DNA of 64,000 nucleotides from Mucilaginibacter pedocola (GCF_002013915.1 NZ_MBTF01000034.1:372001-436000); one strand, 5' to 3'; shown: positions 32,000-41,487, counted from the stretch's first letter. Notes: generated by a model from the letters alone, not told the origin. Made by a program: numbers and translations.

Positions 32000-34900
32000 T
32001 TGAAAAAACTGTTACTTTCTATCTCAATGTTAGCTGTATGTTTTATTTTTCAAAACAATATAGCTTACGGTCAGGAAACACTTTATTCCTCGGGAGGGAA
32101 CAACTTTTACTATAACACATTTGATAATAGTTCCTATAATTCATTCGTGGCAGGGGGTACCACAGCTGCCATGGGATTTTCAGCGGCTGCTGCAGGAAAC
32201 TTAAATCAAGTATCCGGCACGAGCGTAAGTGTTCAATCTACTACCACTACATCGGGTGCGGGTTCTATCAGCTATTCTATATTGCCAAGTGGTACAAACC
32301 TTAATGGCGCCAGCTATGAGTGGTCGTTACTTTACCGAACCACCACCACGACTGGTAATATTGTGGATCTACAAAACGGTACTCCCGCTTCCAACAGAGC
32401 GGGGTGGCGATATTGGTTAAACTGTACTGATGCTGTTCCAACTTCAACATCGCAAGGATTTTATGTTACTCAAATTGGCAATGCGATAGTAGTAAGGGCC
32501 AGAAACAGTAACTACAATACCGATATAATATCTTACACTTTACCTACCACCACCACTACAAACCCGGTTTACAATATCAAAGTACAAAGAAAGTATCAAA
32601 GCGGCACTGTCTACTGGTACTTAGCAGTTGGCGAAAGTAATGCTACCACGCCCGAAACCTATATTTCCGCCGGTTTTAACGGTTCCTCGGTTACACAGTA
32701 TAACACTTATAATTATACTGTATTAGAAAGCTATTCGAGAATCGCCACGAACGGCATTTTCAGATGGGATGACCTCAAATTATATACAACTGTTTTAAAC
32801 GTAACGGGCTTAAATACCGCAGCCAATGGCATAACTCAAAGTAGCACATTATATACCGGTTCTTCTTACGCTCTTTTTGGATTTGATGTAAACCCCAGAG
32901 GGCTAACGTATTTTGAACAACAAAGGGTACTAGTTTCAGGTATAGATAATATCAGTAAGCTCTTTTCGAGTTTTTCACTTGTGCTGTCTACCGACAATAT
33001 TTATTCCTCAGATGACGCGGTTGTTACTACCACTACAGATATAACATCCAGTGCGATTCGCTTCGCAAACTTTAAACAAGGCTATGGCACTTCCGACCTA
33101 ACCAGCCATTACTATTATTTCTTAGTTGGTACTGTTAAATCAAGCATTGCAACGGGCGACATGGGTTCAAATGTGCAATTTAAATTTGATTCAGGCGGCA
33201 ATGCTACCGATGGCGCATTTGTGAATAACTCAAGTGCACCTTATACGCCATACTACTCATTCAACAGCTGGAATATAGTGAACAGTATCACGTATACTTT
33301 TGGCACACCTACCGATTGGACCGGCGCTTATAACACTAACTGGAATGACTCCAGGAACTGGAGCCCTGCTGCTGTACCAACCTCCTCAACATTGGTGCGT
33401 ATTGGAGTTACAACCGGTACCATTACAGGTTCTACGGCAAGCGGAAGTTTAAATAACGGATCCTCAGGAACTTCGTTTATCTCTCAACCCACAGTAAATG
33501 CCAGCGCAACGTGTGCGCAGATCATTTTAGGAACAGCAAAGGCAATTACCCTAACCGTAACAAATACACTTGCCGTTTCGGGTGCTATTACCCAAAATCA
33601 TAACACTACCACCAGCAACGTTACTACTACACTTACGGGCGGCGGTACCTTAACTGCATCATCCTTTACGGTTGGCGATGCCAGTACCCCGCCGGCTCCC
33701 AGCGGAGAATCGTTTTTTGGAACCGGTGGGCCGAAAACAGTAACAACCACTATTAATTCTGATGTAACTACCATGACCATAAGTGGTACAATTAATTTGA
33801 ACACCACTTCTTCTGCGTTAGGTAATTATACTACTTTTTATATTCCACAAACAGGTTATTCGGTAAACAATGCCTATTTCTATCAGAATGGAGGCACGCT
33901 TACTGCAGGTAATTTAACTACAACAAACACCAGTTATACGGCAAATAACGCTGCAATATTTAGTACCGATAATACCAGTGCTAATACTACATTAAATTTG
34001 ACAGGGGCTACACCTATTTCTGTAGCAACAGGCGGAACCATAGACTTTACGAACAACGGCTCAGGTACAGGCACCGTGAATTATTCCGCCACCTCCGGCA
34101 CTCAAACGGTTTACACAACAGCAGATGCTATAGGGGTAGTAGATTACAACTATGATAACTTAACCCTATCGGGTGCTGCCGCAAAAACCGTAACCGGTGG
34201 TGCACTTACCGTAGGTGCAGCTATGAATACCAGTGGCGGTGCCGTTAGTTTGGCTAACAACCCTACCATTACCGTAACCGGTAGCTGGGCCAACTCTGCC
34301 GTAGTTACCCAAAACACCGGTTCAATAACCGTCGCCTCGACTACCAACAATGGCACTTTCAATGGCGGTGGCGGCACGTTTACCACATCATCAGGATTGC
34401 TCATCAATAACGGTACTTTTAATGCAAGCACCGGCACAATAACCACAGCGCAAACTTTGAATAATCAGGGCACTTTTAATGCAAGTAGCGGCACTATAGC
34501 AGTAGGCACAAATTTCAACAACAACACCAGCGGTGCCATTTTTAACGCTGGTACCGGCCAAATAACTGTTACCGGTAACTTTACAAACAATGGTACCTAT
34601 ACAGGCTCTACCGGTAATATTGATGTAAACGGCACAACATTTACCAATACGGGCACACTAACTTTAGCTGGCGGCACTGCAAACATTTCTTCTACAACTT
34701 TTACCAATACAAGCCCGGGTACTTTTATCGCCAGTGCCGGTACGGTAAATTTTGACCGTGGTAGTACACAAAGCATTATCAACACCAATACCGCAACACC
34801 GGTTACCTTTCAAGATCTCACTTTTAGTGGTAGTAATACAAAAACTTTTAACCCCACTCCCGCCAGCCAAACGGGCAAGTTTAACGTTAACAGCACCGGC

Positions 34901-36751
34901 ACTATAACACTTTCGGGTACCGCAACGGTAGCAGCAGGCGACGGTTTTTTAACGCTAAAATCTGATGCAAACAGTACTGCAAGGTTGGCGCAGCTTACAT
35001 CAACCAATAATACCATTTCGGGCAACGTAAATGTAGAGCGTTGGTTTACCGGCGGCGTTGCAGCCAACCGGGGCTGGCGTTTGATGAGTTCGCCAGTAAA
35101 TAATACAAGCACTGCGCAATTAGCAGCTAACGGCAGTACTGCAACCTCGGCGGCATTCAACTTTAGTAGTTTAAAAACCAATATGCTTGTAACCGGCTCG
35201 GGGGGGAGTGGCCAGGGTTTCGACCAACCTACCGGCTATACGGCCAACGGCTCAACTATTTTGTTCTACACCCAACTAAGTACAGGCTATGGGTCCAGGT
35301 TCGACGGGCCCGCATCAATAATTTCAACAAGAGGTGTTGGTAGCGGTTTTTACTTTTATTTCAGGGGCGACAGAAGCAATGCTACCGGTAAACTAATTAG
35401 AACCGGTAACAACCCCTACCCGGCACCCGAGGCTGATGTGGTAGGTTTACAAACCGGGTACTTAAACCAGCACTCATTCAGGTACGCGCTTGGTAATATT
35501 GGGCGTAAATTCAATTTGGTTGGCAATCCATATCCTTCTTCTATTGTGCTACCCGCAGCAAATATGGTAGGCACTACCGGTTGGGTTTATACGTTTGCGC
35601 CCGGTGGAAATTCTATAGGCACAGGTAACCCGGCCGCCGCTGTTACACTGGCCAGCGGGCAGGGCTTTTTTGTGGTAGCTAACAACAACACTACTTATAT
35701 TAACTTTACCGAAAGCCTGAAAACCGCCAGCCAACCTTCAGGAAGCTCGTTATTAATGGGCACCCCGCTTGATACCGAAGAACCGATGATCACCCTGAAA
35801 ATGATACAGGATGATAACAATTGGGATATCTCGTACCTGCGTTTCCTGGATAGCTATAAAGATACTTTTTACGACATGGAGGATGCCGAAGACTTTGACG
35901 GCCCCAACCAGGCGACGCTTTTCAGCGCATTAACCAGCGATAAAAAATTGGTAGCGGTTGCCTCGCAACCTTTAGGCAAGCAACGCACGTCGGTATTTTT
36001 AAGCGTAGATGATACCGCTACAGGTATTTATAAAATACAAAGAACAGGTTTGGTTGGTATACCCGCCGAGTTTGATGTTTACCTGATGGACCACTTTAAA
36101 AAGGATTCGTTAGACCTTCGCGCCAACGATACGTACAACTTCAACCTTGATAAAACCAACCCGGCCAGCTTTGGTACCGAAAGGTTTGAAGTTGTTATCC
36201 GCAAGAAAATATTGCCTCCTTACAAACTGGTATCGTTTACCGGTAAAAAGGCCGGCACTAACGTAACGTTAAGATGGGATACCCAAAACGAGTTTGACTA
36301 CACCAGCTTCGAGCTGCAAAAAAGTACCGATAATAAAACTTTTGACGCGGTACGTAATTCAAGGTCAACTTCATCAGGTACGTATACCTACACCGATAAC
36401 TTTTTGGCCACAGATACCCAACCCATTTACTATCGCTTAAAACAAACCGATATTTACGATAATGTAACGTATTCTAAAGTTGTTATTATTGTCACCAACG
36501 GCGATGGTAAACTGAGCCTTTACCCTAACCCGGCAAGTAATAGCATACAATTTGTATTGGCCAAGCCTATCAAATCAAAGGTTAACTTAAGAATATATAA
36601 CGCCATGGGTATATTGGTGAAAACAGGTACCTTTGCATCCGAGACCGGGCAACAGGATATCTCATCGTTAACAACAGGTAGTTACACCATCGAAATAGTA
36701 GATGCCAGCACTAAAGAAACTGTGCTTACCGGTAAATTCGTAAAACTTTAA
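32000..36751 (+). CDS. very large T9SS-exported surface protein
   Basis: 1583 aa from a TTG start giving MKKLLLSISMLAVCFIFQNN then IAYGQE, a proper signal peptide. Residues of about 25-270 look like a lectin-like jelly-roll. The middle (about 470-1000) is a long Thr/Ser/Asn/Gly-rich set of repeats such as NNGTFNASTGTITTAQTLNN and TFTNTGTLTLAGGTANIS, likely a beta-helix stalk. Then come domains shared with the downstream 950-aa protein: NVERWFTGGVAANRGWRLMS, GRKFNLVGNPYPSSI, IYKIQRTGLVGIPAEFDVYL and SFTGKKAGTNVTLRWDTQNE. It ends with a T9SS type A signal (GKLSLYPNPASNSIQFVLAK ... LTGKFVKL). It is likely an adhesin or matrix protein. A 76-aa gene starts five bases after it. Confidence 0.88.
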   Translation: MKKLLLSISMLAVCFIFQNNIAYGQETLYSSGGNNFYYNTFDNSSYNSFVAGGTTAAMGFSAAAAGNLNQVSGTSVSVQSTTTTSGAGSISYSILPSGTNLNGASYEWSLLYRTTTTTGNIVDLQNGTPASNRAGWRYWLNCTDAVPTSTSQGFYVTQIGNAIVVRARNSNYNTDIISYTLPTTTTTNPVYNIKVQRKYQSGTVYWYLAVGESNATTPETYISAGFNGSSVTQYNTYNYTVLESYSRIATNGIFRWDDLKLYTTVLNVTGLNTAANGITQSSTLYTGSSYALFGFDVNPRGLTYFEQQRVLVSGIDNISKLFSSFSLVLSTDNIYSSDDAVVTTTTDITSSAIRFANFKQGYGTSDLTSHYYYFLVGTVKSSIATGDMGSNVQFKFDSGGNATDGAFVNNSSAPYTPYYSFNSWNIVNSITYTFGTPTDWTGAYNTNWNDSRNWSPAAVPTSSTLVRIGVTTGTITGSTASGSLNNGSSGTSFISQPTVNASATCAQIILGTAKAITLTVTNTLAVSGAITQNHNTTTSNVTTTLTGGGTLTASSFTVGDASTPPAPSGESFFGTGGPKTVTTTINSDVTTMTISGTINLNTTSSALGNYTTFYIPQTGYSVNNAYFYQNGGTLTAGNLTTTNTSYTANNAAIFSTDNTSANTTLNLTGATPISVATGGTIDFTNNGSGTGTVNYSATSGTQTVYTTADAIGVVDYNYDNLTLSGAAAKTVTGGALTVGAAMNTSGGAVSLANNPTITVTGSWANSAVVTQNTGSITVASTTNNGTFNGGGGTFTTSSGLLINNGTFNASTGTITTAQTLNNQGTFNASSGTIAVGTNFNNNTSGAIFNAGTGQITVTGNFTNNGTYTGSTGNIDVNGTTFTNTGTLTLAGGTANISSTTFTNTSPGTFIASAGTVNFDRGSTQSIINTNTATPVTFQDLTFSGSNTKTFNPTPASQTGKFNVNSTGTITLSGTATVAAGDGFLTLKSDANSTARLAQLTSTNNTISGNVNVERWFTGGVAANRGWRLMSSPVNNTSTAQLAANGSTATSAAFNFSSLKTNMLVTGSGGSGQGFDQPTGYTANGSTILFYTQLSTGYGSRFDGPASIISTRGVGSGFYFYFRGDRSNATGKLIRTGNNPYPAPEADVVGLQTGYLNQHSFRYALGNIGRKFNLVGNPYPSSIVLPAANMVGTTGWVYTFAPGGNSIGTGNPAAAVTLASGQGFFVVANNNTTYINFTESLKTASQPSGSSLLMGTPLDTEEPMITLKMIQDDNNWDISYLRFLDSYKDTFYDMEDAEDFDGPNQATLFSALTSDKKLVAVASQPLGKQRTSVFLSVDDTATGIYKIQRTGLVGIPAEFDVYLMDHFKKDSLDLRANDTYNFNLDKTNPASFGTERFEVVIRKKILPPYKLVSFTGKKAGTNVTLRWDTQNEFDYTSFELQKSTDNKTFDAVRNSRSTSSGTYTYTDNFLATDTQPIYYRLKQTDIYDNVTYSKVVIIVTNGDGKLSLYPNPASNSIQFVLAKPIKSKVNLRIYNAMGILVKTGTFASETGQQDISSLTTGSYTIEIVDASTKETVLTGKFVKL

Positions 36752-36756
36752 TATAT

Positions 36757-36987
36757 ATGTGGAAAAGGCTTTGTGCGCTGATAGCTGTTTTAGTATTAGG
36801 AACGTTTAATAATTTGGTACTTGCCCAGTGTAACGAGGTACCAAACCCCGGCGACCCAGATGACCCGGGATATGACCCTAACGGTTGCCCGGTGCCACTT
36901 GATACATGGGTTATAGTATTGGTTGTAGCAGCCTTCGCTTACGGCTACTACAACCTCAATAAAAAACAAAAGGCCCTAATGGCCTAA
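36757..36987 (+). CDS. 76-aa exported protein with CPVPLDTW motif and C-terminal helix
   Basis: Signal peptide MWKRLCALIAVLVLGTFNNL then VLAQC. A Pro/Asp/Gly-rich spacer (NPGDPDDPGYDPNG) is followed by CPVPLDTWVIVLVVAAFAYG, a hydrophobic segment, and the basic tail YYNLNKKQKALMA. Motif, helix and basic tail are laid out like PEP-CTERM or PID-CTERM sorting signals; I recall PID-CTERM as a Bacteroidota version with P-x-D followed by a membrane helix. It begins five bases after the giant T9SS gene and so is in its operon. A terminator follows. A close relative lies at 37285. Confidence 0.75.
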   Translation: MWKRLCALIAVLVLGTFNNLVLAQCNEVPNPGDPDDPGYDPNGCPVPLDTWVIVLVVAAFAYGYYNLNKKQKALMA

Positions 36988-37018
36988 ACGGTTTTCCGTA
37001 GATATTCTATAAAAATAT

Positions 37019-37049
37019 AAGCCTGTTCATGAACAAAATGAACAGGCTT
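37019..37049 (+). terminator. Rho-independent terminator after the 76-aa gene
   Basis: A 12-bp perfect stem AAGCCTGTTCAT / ATGAACAGGCTT with a 7-base loop, followed by seven T residues. It closes the operon of the large T9SS protein and its small partner. The rest of 36988-37284 holds nothing else recognisable. Confidence 0.9.
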
Positions 37050-37284
37050 TTTTTATTCCACTAATCCTCTGATATACTGCTAAATACCTCCACTTCTACT
37101 GTTAGGCTACTTCTCCCCTCTTATTAAACCGAAACATTCCACCGACCTTTACGTACTCCTTATAGGAATATTTGGTTAAAATTTGCCAGCATATTTATGT
37201 ATTAACCAGCTGTTCTGTTAGGGAATCCCTTATTAATTAAGCCCGACAAGAGAAAGATTTTGAGAATTAGCATTGGCCTTAGTT

Positions 37285-37569
37285 ATGAAAAGATGTTTTA
37301 CCCGCTGCCTGGTGGTATTGCTTTTTTTATTGGCATTTAACCCCATAAAAACCTATGCCCAGGATGGCGACCCGCCTGAGGACGGCTGCGATATTTACGA
37401 TGGCTGCCCTGTACCATTGGATACCTGGGCCTGGTTATTGGCCGGTTCGGCTGCTGTTTATGCGTTTGGTAAGCTTAATAAACATCAGCAGGCCTTACCC
37501 GGAAAAAGGGATGGGCATACGATACCACAACATTGCAAGCAGATAAAAGAGCAGTTGAGCATTCAGTAG
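37285..37569 (+). CDS. 94-aa exported protein with CPVPLDTW motif, paralogue of the 76-aa protein
   Basis: ATG at 37285 gives the signal MKRCFTRCLVVLLFLLAFNP then IKTYAQDG; a TTG four codons earlier is possible. It shares CPVPLDTWAWLLAGSAAVYA then FGKLNKHQQAL with the 76-aa protein (CPVPLDTW, a hydrophobic helix, LNK-x-Q-x-AL). It has an extra hydrophilic tail of about 25 residues (PGKRDGHTIPQHCKQIKEQL). It is followed after seven bases by the 950-aa T9SS protein, so each small protein is linked to one giant partner, in opposite order. Confidence 0.72.
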   Translation: MKRCFTRCLVVLLFLLAFNPIKTYAQDGDPPEDGCDIYDGCPVPLDTWAWLLAGSAAVYAFGKLNKHQQALPGKRDGHTIPQHCKQIKEQLSIQ

Positions 37570-37576
37570 TAAAATT

Positions 37577-40429
37577 ATGGCAACATTAAGGTTTACCCAT
37601 TTAAATGTACGCTACACTATTTGCAACTGTATAAGGTTAGGTAAAAGGCTGCAAACAACATGCCTTATGCTTGCCGTTATCGTGGCGGTATCTTTAATGC
37701 CTTCCAAAGCCAACGCCGCCGTTTATTACTGGACAGGCAACGGCGGCAACACCGATTGGAATAATGTTAACAACTGGTATATATGGCCATTTCTGGGCGT
37801 TTTCACCGGCTACCCCGGCGCGGGCGATGATGCGTATATTGGTTCTTTTACTCCCATACTGGGCACCGATGTTTTTACAGGGCCATACTCGCCCACGGTT
37901 AATGTGGCCACAACCTGCCAGCGCGTATACGTTGGCCAAAATAAAGCAGCCACTTTAACGGTATCATCGGCATTAACATTAACAGGCGCTTTTTTGGCTA
38001 CAGATGCGCTAACGGTTTACAGTGGTGGCACCGTAAATGCAACAGCAAACATTACCATATCTGCCGGGAGCAATGTATTCGCTAACGCCGGTGTAGTCAA
38101 TATCAGCGGTGCTACACTGGCTTTAAGTGGCAGCAGTTCGTCGTTACAAAATACTTCCACCGGGGTAATAACTATCAACGGCACCTCTACGGTAACATTT
38201 GCCGGCAGCGCCGTTATCACCAATTCAGGCACTTTTAACGCGGGTACATCGGGATCGCGGTGTACACTTAACCTAAGCTCGGCAAGCAATTCCGTTACCA
38301 ACAACAGCGGCGGCTTTTTTAATTTGGGTTCCACATCCATCATCAACCTAACGGGAAATTCGGCACGAGTTACCAATAGCAGCGGCGGGCGGTTTACCCT
38401 ACAGTCGGATGCCTTGGGCTCGGCAGCCATAGGTAACATAAGCGGCAGCAGTGCAGGTCTTACGGGGTATTTTGACGTTCAGCGCTTTTTTACGGGCGGT
38501 GGGCTTACATCCAACAGGGGGTACCGCTTGCTTTCGTCGCCGGTTAACCAAAGCAACTCCACAACATCTACCAGTACATTCGGGCTTAGCTATCTTAAAA
38601 ACCACACATATTTAAATATAACCTATACAGGTGTATTTACAGGAGGCACAGGTGGCACGGGCAGCGGGTTTAGTGGCACCAGCCTTGGCCCAAGCATTTA
38701 TTTGTATAAAGAATCGCTCGCGGCCAGTAACACCAGCTATATATCGGGCAAGCATGTGGGTATAGCTTCTATCGCTGTAACCGGCTCGCCCACCAGCACT
38801 ACTACCGGTACGCTATCTACCGTAAATACCGTGCATGCTACGGATGCCGCCGTAACCGGGCTAAACATCCCTATTGGCAATGGCTACCTTTTTTACTTTG
38901 TGGGCCCAAGTACCCGCACCACAGGCAGCGCTACCGGTGCCCCCCCGGTAGATGCCATTACCACCGCCAACGGCTATATAAACCAGGGCAACTTTGTGGT
39001 ACACTTATGGTTTAACGGCACGGGGGTAAACACGCTATCGTACGCCGCGCCCGGTCCCGGTATAAAAGGTTACAATATGCTGGGCAACCCCTACCCTTGT
39101 ACTATTGATTTGGCTACGGTTATAACCGATAACCCCGGGGTTGATAATTTCTATTTGCTTAACCAGCGTGCAGGCGGAACCAACCAAAACTATGTGGCTT
39201 ATTCTAAAACCGGCGGTAATTCATCCCCACTTGCACAGCAATATGTGGTAAGCGGTGGCGGTTTTTTGGTGCACGCCATAAACGGTTCGCAAACTTTCAC
39301 ATTTAAAGAAAGCCAAAAAGTACCCACTATTAACCCAACGGGCACCGGCCTTATTATGAGTGCCCCCAAAGCAGAAATACTGGCGGTGAACGGCCAACTT
39401 ACTAATGCACAACAACGCACCATGGCCATGCCCGCGCAAAATAACACTGCACTAACCGGCTTGTACATGAAAATGGAAAAAGACAGCCTGAATTTTGACT
39501 ACTGCGGAATTTACTTCGGTACTAATTACGATGCAAAATTTGAAGACGGGGATGCGCGGTATATTAACGGGCCTAATAATGTGGTTACCATGGCAAGCCA
39601 ATCGGCAGATGGTATTAGCAGTGCCATTAACAATATGCCCGACTACCACGCAGGCGGCCGTATAAAGCTAAATGTGAATGCCGCTGCTACAGGCCTCTAT
39701 AAGTTAAAACTGGAAGGCGTACGCAATATTGATACCCTGTATGATATTTACCTGATGGACCGCTACATGAACGATTCGTTAGACATACGGCGGCACAGGG
39801 TTTACAATTTTAACCTAAACAAGGCCGACAGTGCTACTTTTGGCGCCAACAGGTTCGAGCTCTCCATTCGCCGCAGGCCCCTGCCCCAATACCTGCTTAC
39901 CGATTTTTATGCCGCTAAAGTGACCGGGGGGATAAATATTACATGGAAAACCCAAAACGAAAGCAATTACACCGGCTTTACGCTGGAGAAACAAACCCGC
40001 GGCAGCAACGAATATACCTCCCTTTTTGATGAGCAAAGCGACGGCAGAGGCGCATACAACACCATAGACCGCCAGCCAACCTCCGGCAACAACGTGTACC
40101 GCCTCAAACAAAACAATGCCGACGGGCGCATTAGTTATTCGCAACCAATTACCATTTTTTACGATAGTCAGGCGGGCAACGGGCTTATCAATGTGTTCCC
40201 CAACCCTACCGCACAAATGATAAATGTGAGCATACCGGCAACAACAGCGGCGCAGCAAAATTATCGAATGAGGGTGTATAATTCGACGGGCTATATGGTA
40301 ATGCAAAAAAACACACCGAACAATAACTGGACAGAGAACATAGCCGATTTTCGCCCCGGCGTATACGTGGTAGAGGTGATAAAAGCTGATGGCAGCACTT
40401 TAGGAAAGGTAAAATTCATTAAAAATTAA
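37577..40429 (+). CDS. large T9SS-exported surface protein
   Basis: 950 aa. Signal segment RLQTTCLMLAVIVAVSLMPS then KANAAVYYW, with a long N-terminal pre-region of about 30 residues. The start is like a beta-helix cell-surface protein (YYWTGNGGNTDWNNVNNWY), followed by Ser/Thr/Asn repeats such as TNSSGGRFTLQSDALGSAAI. It shares FDVQRFFTGGGLTSNRGYRL, GPGIKGYNMLGNPYPCTIDL, GLYKLKLEGVRNIDTLYDIY and the fibronectin-like ITWKTQNESNYTGFTLEKQT with the 1583-aa protein. It ends with a T9SS type A signal (LINVFPNPTAQMINVSIP ... GKVKFIKN). It is probably a surface adhesin, with the small CPVPLDTW gene upstream and a 66-aa gene downstream. Confidence 0.88.
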   Translation: MATLRFTHLNVRYTICNCIRLGKRLQTTCLMLAVIVAVSLMPSKANAAVYYWTGNGGNTDWNNVNNWYIWPFLGVFTGYPGAGDDAYIGSFTPILGTDVFTGPYSPTVNVATTCQRVYVGQNKAATLTVSSALTLTGAFLATDALTVYSGGTVNATANITISAGSNVFANAGVVNISGATLALSGSSSSLQNTSTGVITINGTSTVTFAGSAVITNSGTFNAGTSGSRCTLNLSSASNSVTNNSGGFFNLGSTSIINLTGNSARVTNSSGGRFTLQSDALGSAAIGNISGSSAGLTGYFDVQRFFTGGGLTSNRGYRLLSSPVNQSNSTTSTSTFGLSYLKNHTYLNITYTGVFTGGTGGTGSGFSGTSLGPSIYLYKESLAASNTSYISGKHVGIASIAVTGSPTSTTTGTLSTVNTVHATDAAVTGLNIPIGNGYLFYFVGPSTRTTGSATGAPPVDAITTANGYINQGNFVVHLWFNGTGVNTLSYAAPGPGIKGYNMLGNPYPCTIDLATVITDNPGVDNFYLLNQRAGGTNQNYVAYSKTGGNSSPLAQQYVVSGGGFLVHAINGSQTFTFKESQKVPTINPTGTGLIMSAPKAEILAVNGQLTNAQQRTMAMPAQNNTALTGLYMKMEKDSLNFDYCGIYFGTNYDAKFEDGDARYINGPNNVVTMASQSADGISSAINNMPDYHAGGRIKLNVNAAATGLYKLKLEGVRNIDTLYDIYLMDRYMNDSLDIRRHRVYNFNLNKADSATFGANRFELSIRRRPLPQYLLTDFYAAKVTGGINITWKTQNESNYTGFTLEKQTRGSNEYTSLFDEQSDGRGAYNTIDRQPTSGNNVYRLKQNNADGRISYSQPITIFYDSQAGNGLINVFPNPTAQMINVSIPATTAAQQNYRMRVYNSTGYMVMQKNTPNNNWTENIADFRPGVYVVEVIKADGSTLGKVKFIKN

Positions 40430-40440
40430 CCCCTTATGCA

Positions 40441-40641
40441 ATGGCAACCGCAAATAAAATACCCTTATGGCTGCTTGTAGCGCTTATATTGCTTACAGCC
40501 CCCATGCTTATACAAGCCAAGTATGTACTGCCCGTGGCCTGCAGCATGTGCTATAGCTGCACAGCCGGAGTAGAAAATTGGGTACTGGTTACCGGCATGT
40601 TAACTTTTTTTGTGCTGGTTTACTTGTCTGCCAAAAAGTAA
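40441..40641 (+). CDS. 66-aa membrane protein with ACSMCYSC cysteine motif
   Basis: IPLWLLVALILLTAPMLIQA is a membrane segment or signal, followed by the Cys-rich KYVLPVACSMCYSCTAGVEN, then a second hydrophobic segment WVLVTGMLTFFVLVYL and the basic end SAKK. It has the same layout as the CPVPLDTW proteins (short exported spacer, C-terminal helix, basic tail) but with a different central motif. It begins 11 bases after the 950-aa T9SS gene, so it is in the same operon. Four cysteines could hold a metal or disulfides. Confidence 0.65.
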   Translation: MATANKIPLWLLVALILLTAPMLIQAKYVLPVACSMCYSCTAGVENWVLVTGMLTFFVLVYLSAKK

Positions 40642-40672
40642 AGCCCTTTTAGCTTTTACACCAAAAGGGCTT
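40641..40672 (+). terminator. Rho-independent terminator after the 66-aa gene
   Basis: A 10-bp perfect stem AAGCCCTTTT / AAAAGGGCTT with a 12-base loop and a following TTATATATTTC. Its first base is the last base of the stop codon. It may also serve the DUF4136 gene from the other strand. Confidence 0.8.
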
Positions 40673-40697
40673 TTATATATTTCAGAATGTATGGGCT

Positions 40698-41312
40698 TTA
40701 TGATTTCCTCATCGGCGGAGCCAAATCCAATTGTTTTATAATGCCTTCTACTACCTTTGGTATTTCGCGCAGGGTGCTTTTTGGGTTGTGCAACTCACCA
40801 ACGCCGTAGCCGCGCCATACCAATACGTTGGTTTTAGGGTCTATTAGGTCGATAATGATGGTACCTTCTTTATACGGCACACGGGCAGGGTAAGCGCCGC
40901 CGCCATAAAACGGATAGCCGTAACCATAATAGCCATAGCCAAACGGGCGATACCAGCCATAACCAAAGCCACCATAATAGCCGCCATACATTGGAGTGTA
41001 ATAATAAGTGATTTTGGTACCCTTACCCGTTGCAGTAGCGTAGCCTACCAACAGATCCGGGTTTTGCTCATCAAGCGTTAACCCTTTCCCTATGAGGGCC
41101 TCTTTTGCAGATTCTTTTAGTTTACCGTTACCAATTTCGGTGAGGGGGCGCCATTGCTTGCTGCTATCGCGCTTCATGGGCGCCCAGGCAAAGGTGTGGT
41201 AACTGCTAAGGTTTGTTTTGTTTCCGGCGGCAGTATAATAATTGTAACTGCTGCAGGCCGAAAGTGCCGATAAGAAGGACACCGCCAGCACGAGGTAAAG
41301 ATATTTTTTCAT
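40698..41312 (-). CDS. DUF4136 lipoprotein
   Basis: 204 aa. Signal and lipobox YLVLAVSFLSALSACSS, with Cys20. The mature N-terminus (YHTFAWAP) and the later LIDPKTNVLVWRGYGVGELH and LREIPKVVEGIIKQL match DUF4136. Between them is a Gly/Tyr-rich stretch (YYTPMYGGYYGGFGYGWYRP, then FGYGYYGYGYPF) typical of this group. Function is unknown; it would be periplasmic and anchored to the outer membrane. Confidence 0.88.
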   Translation of the reverse strand: MKKYLYLVLAVSFLSALSACSSYNYYTAAGNKTNLSSYHTFAWAPMKRDSSKQWRPLTEIGNGKLKESAKEALIGKGLTLDEQNPDLLVGYATATGKGTKITYYYTPMYGGYYGGFGYGWYRPFGYGYYGYGYPFYGGGAYPARVPYKEGTIIIDLIDPKTNVLVWRGYGVGELHNPKSTLREIPKVVEGIIKQLDLAPPMRKS

Positions 41313-41384
41313 GGCAACACCTTGTATTTATAATGCTTAGACTACGAAATGTAGAATGGTTTAATGGGAAATAAAAAAATATTC

Positions 41385-41475
41385 AATTAAATATCGAACA
41401 CCAAATTCCGAATATTGAATTTCAAAGTTCAGGGGCCTATACTTCTATATTCGGCGTTCAATATTCATCATTAGA
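41385..41475. repeat. ATATCGAACACC-type dispersed repeat
   Basis: An imperfect inverted repeat with AAATATCGAACACCAAATTC on the left and ATATTCGGCGTTCAATATTC on the right. It is related to the spacer at 19187-19285. It lies upstream of the DUF4136 gene and just after the stop of the NAD synthetase gene. Confidence 0.6.
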
Positions 41476-41487
41476 TATTAAATAGAT

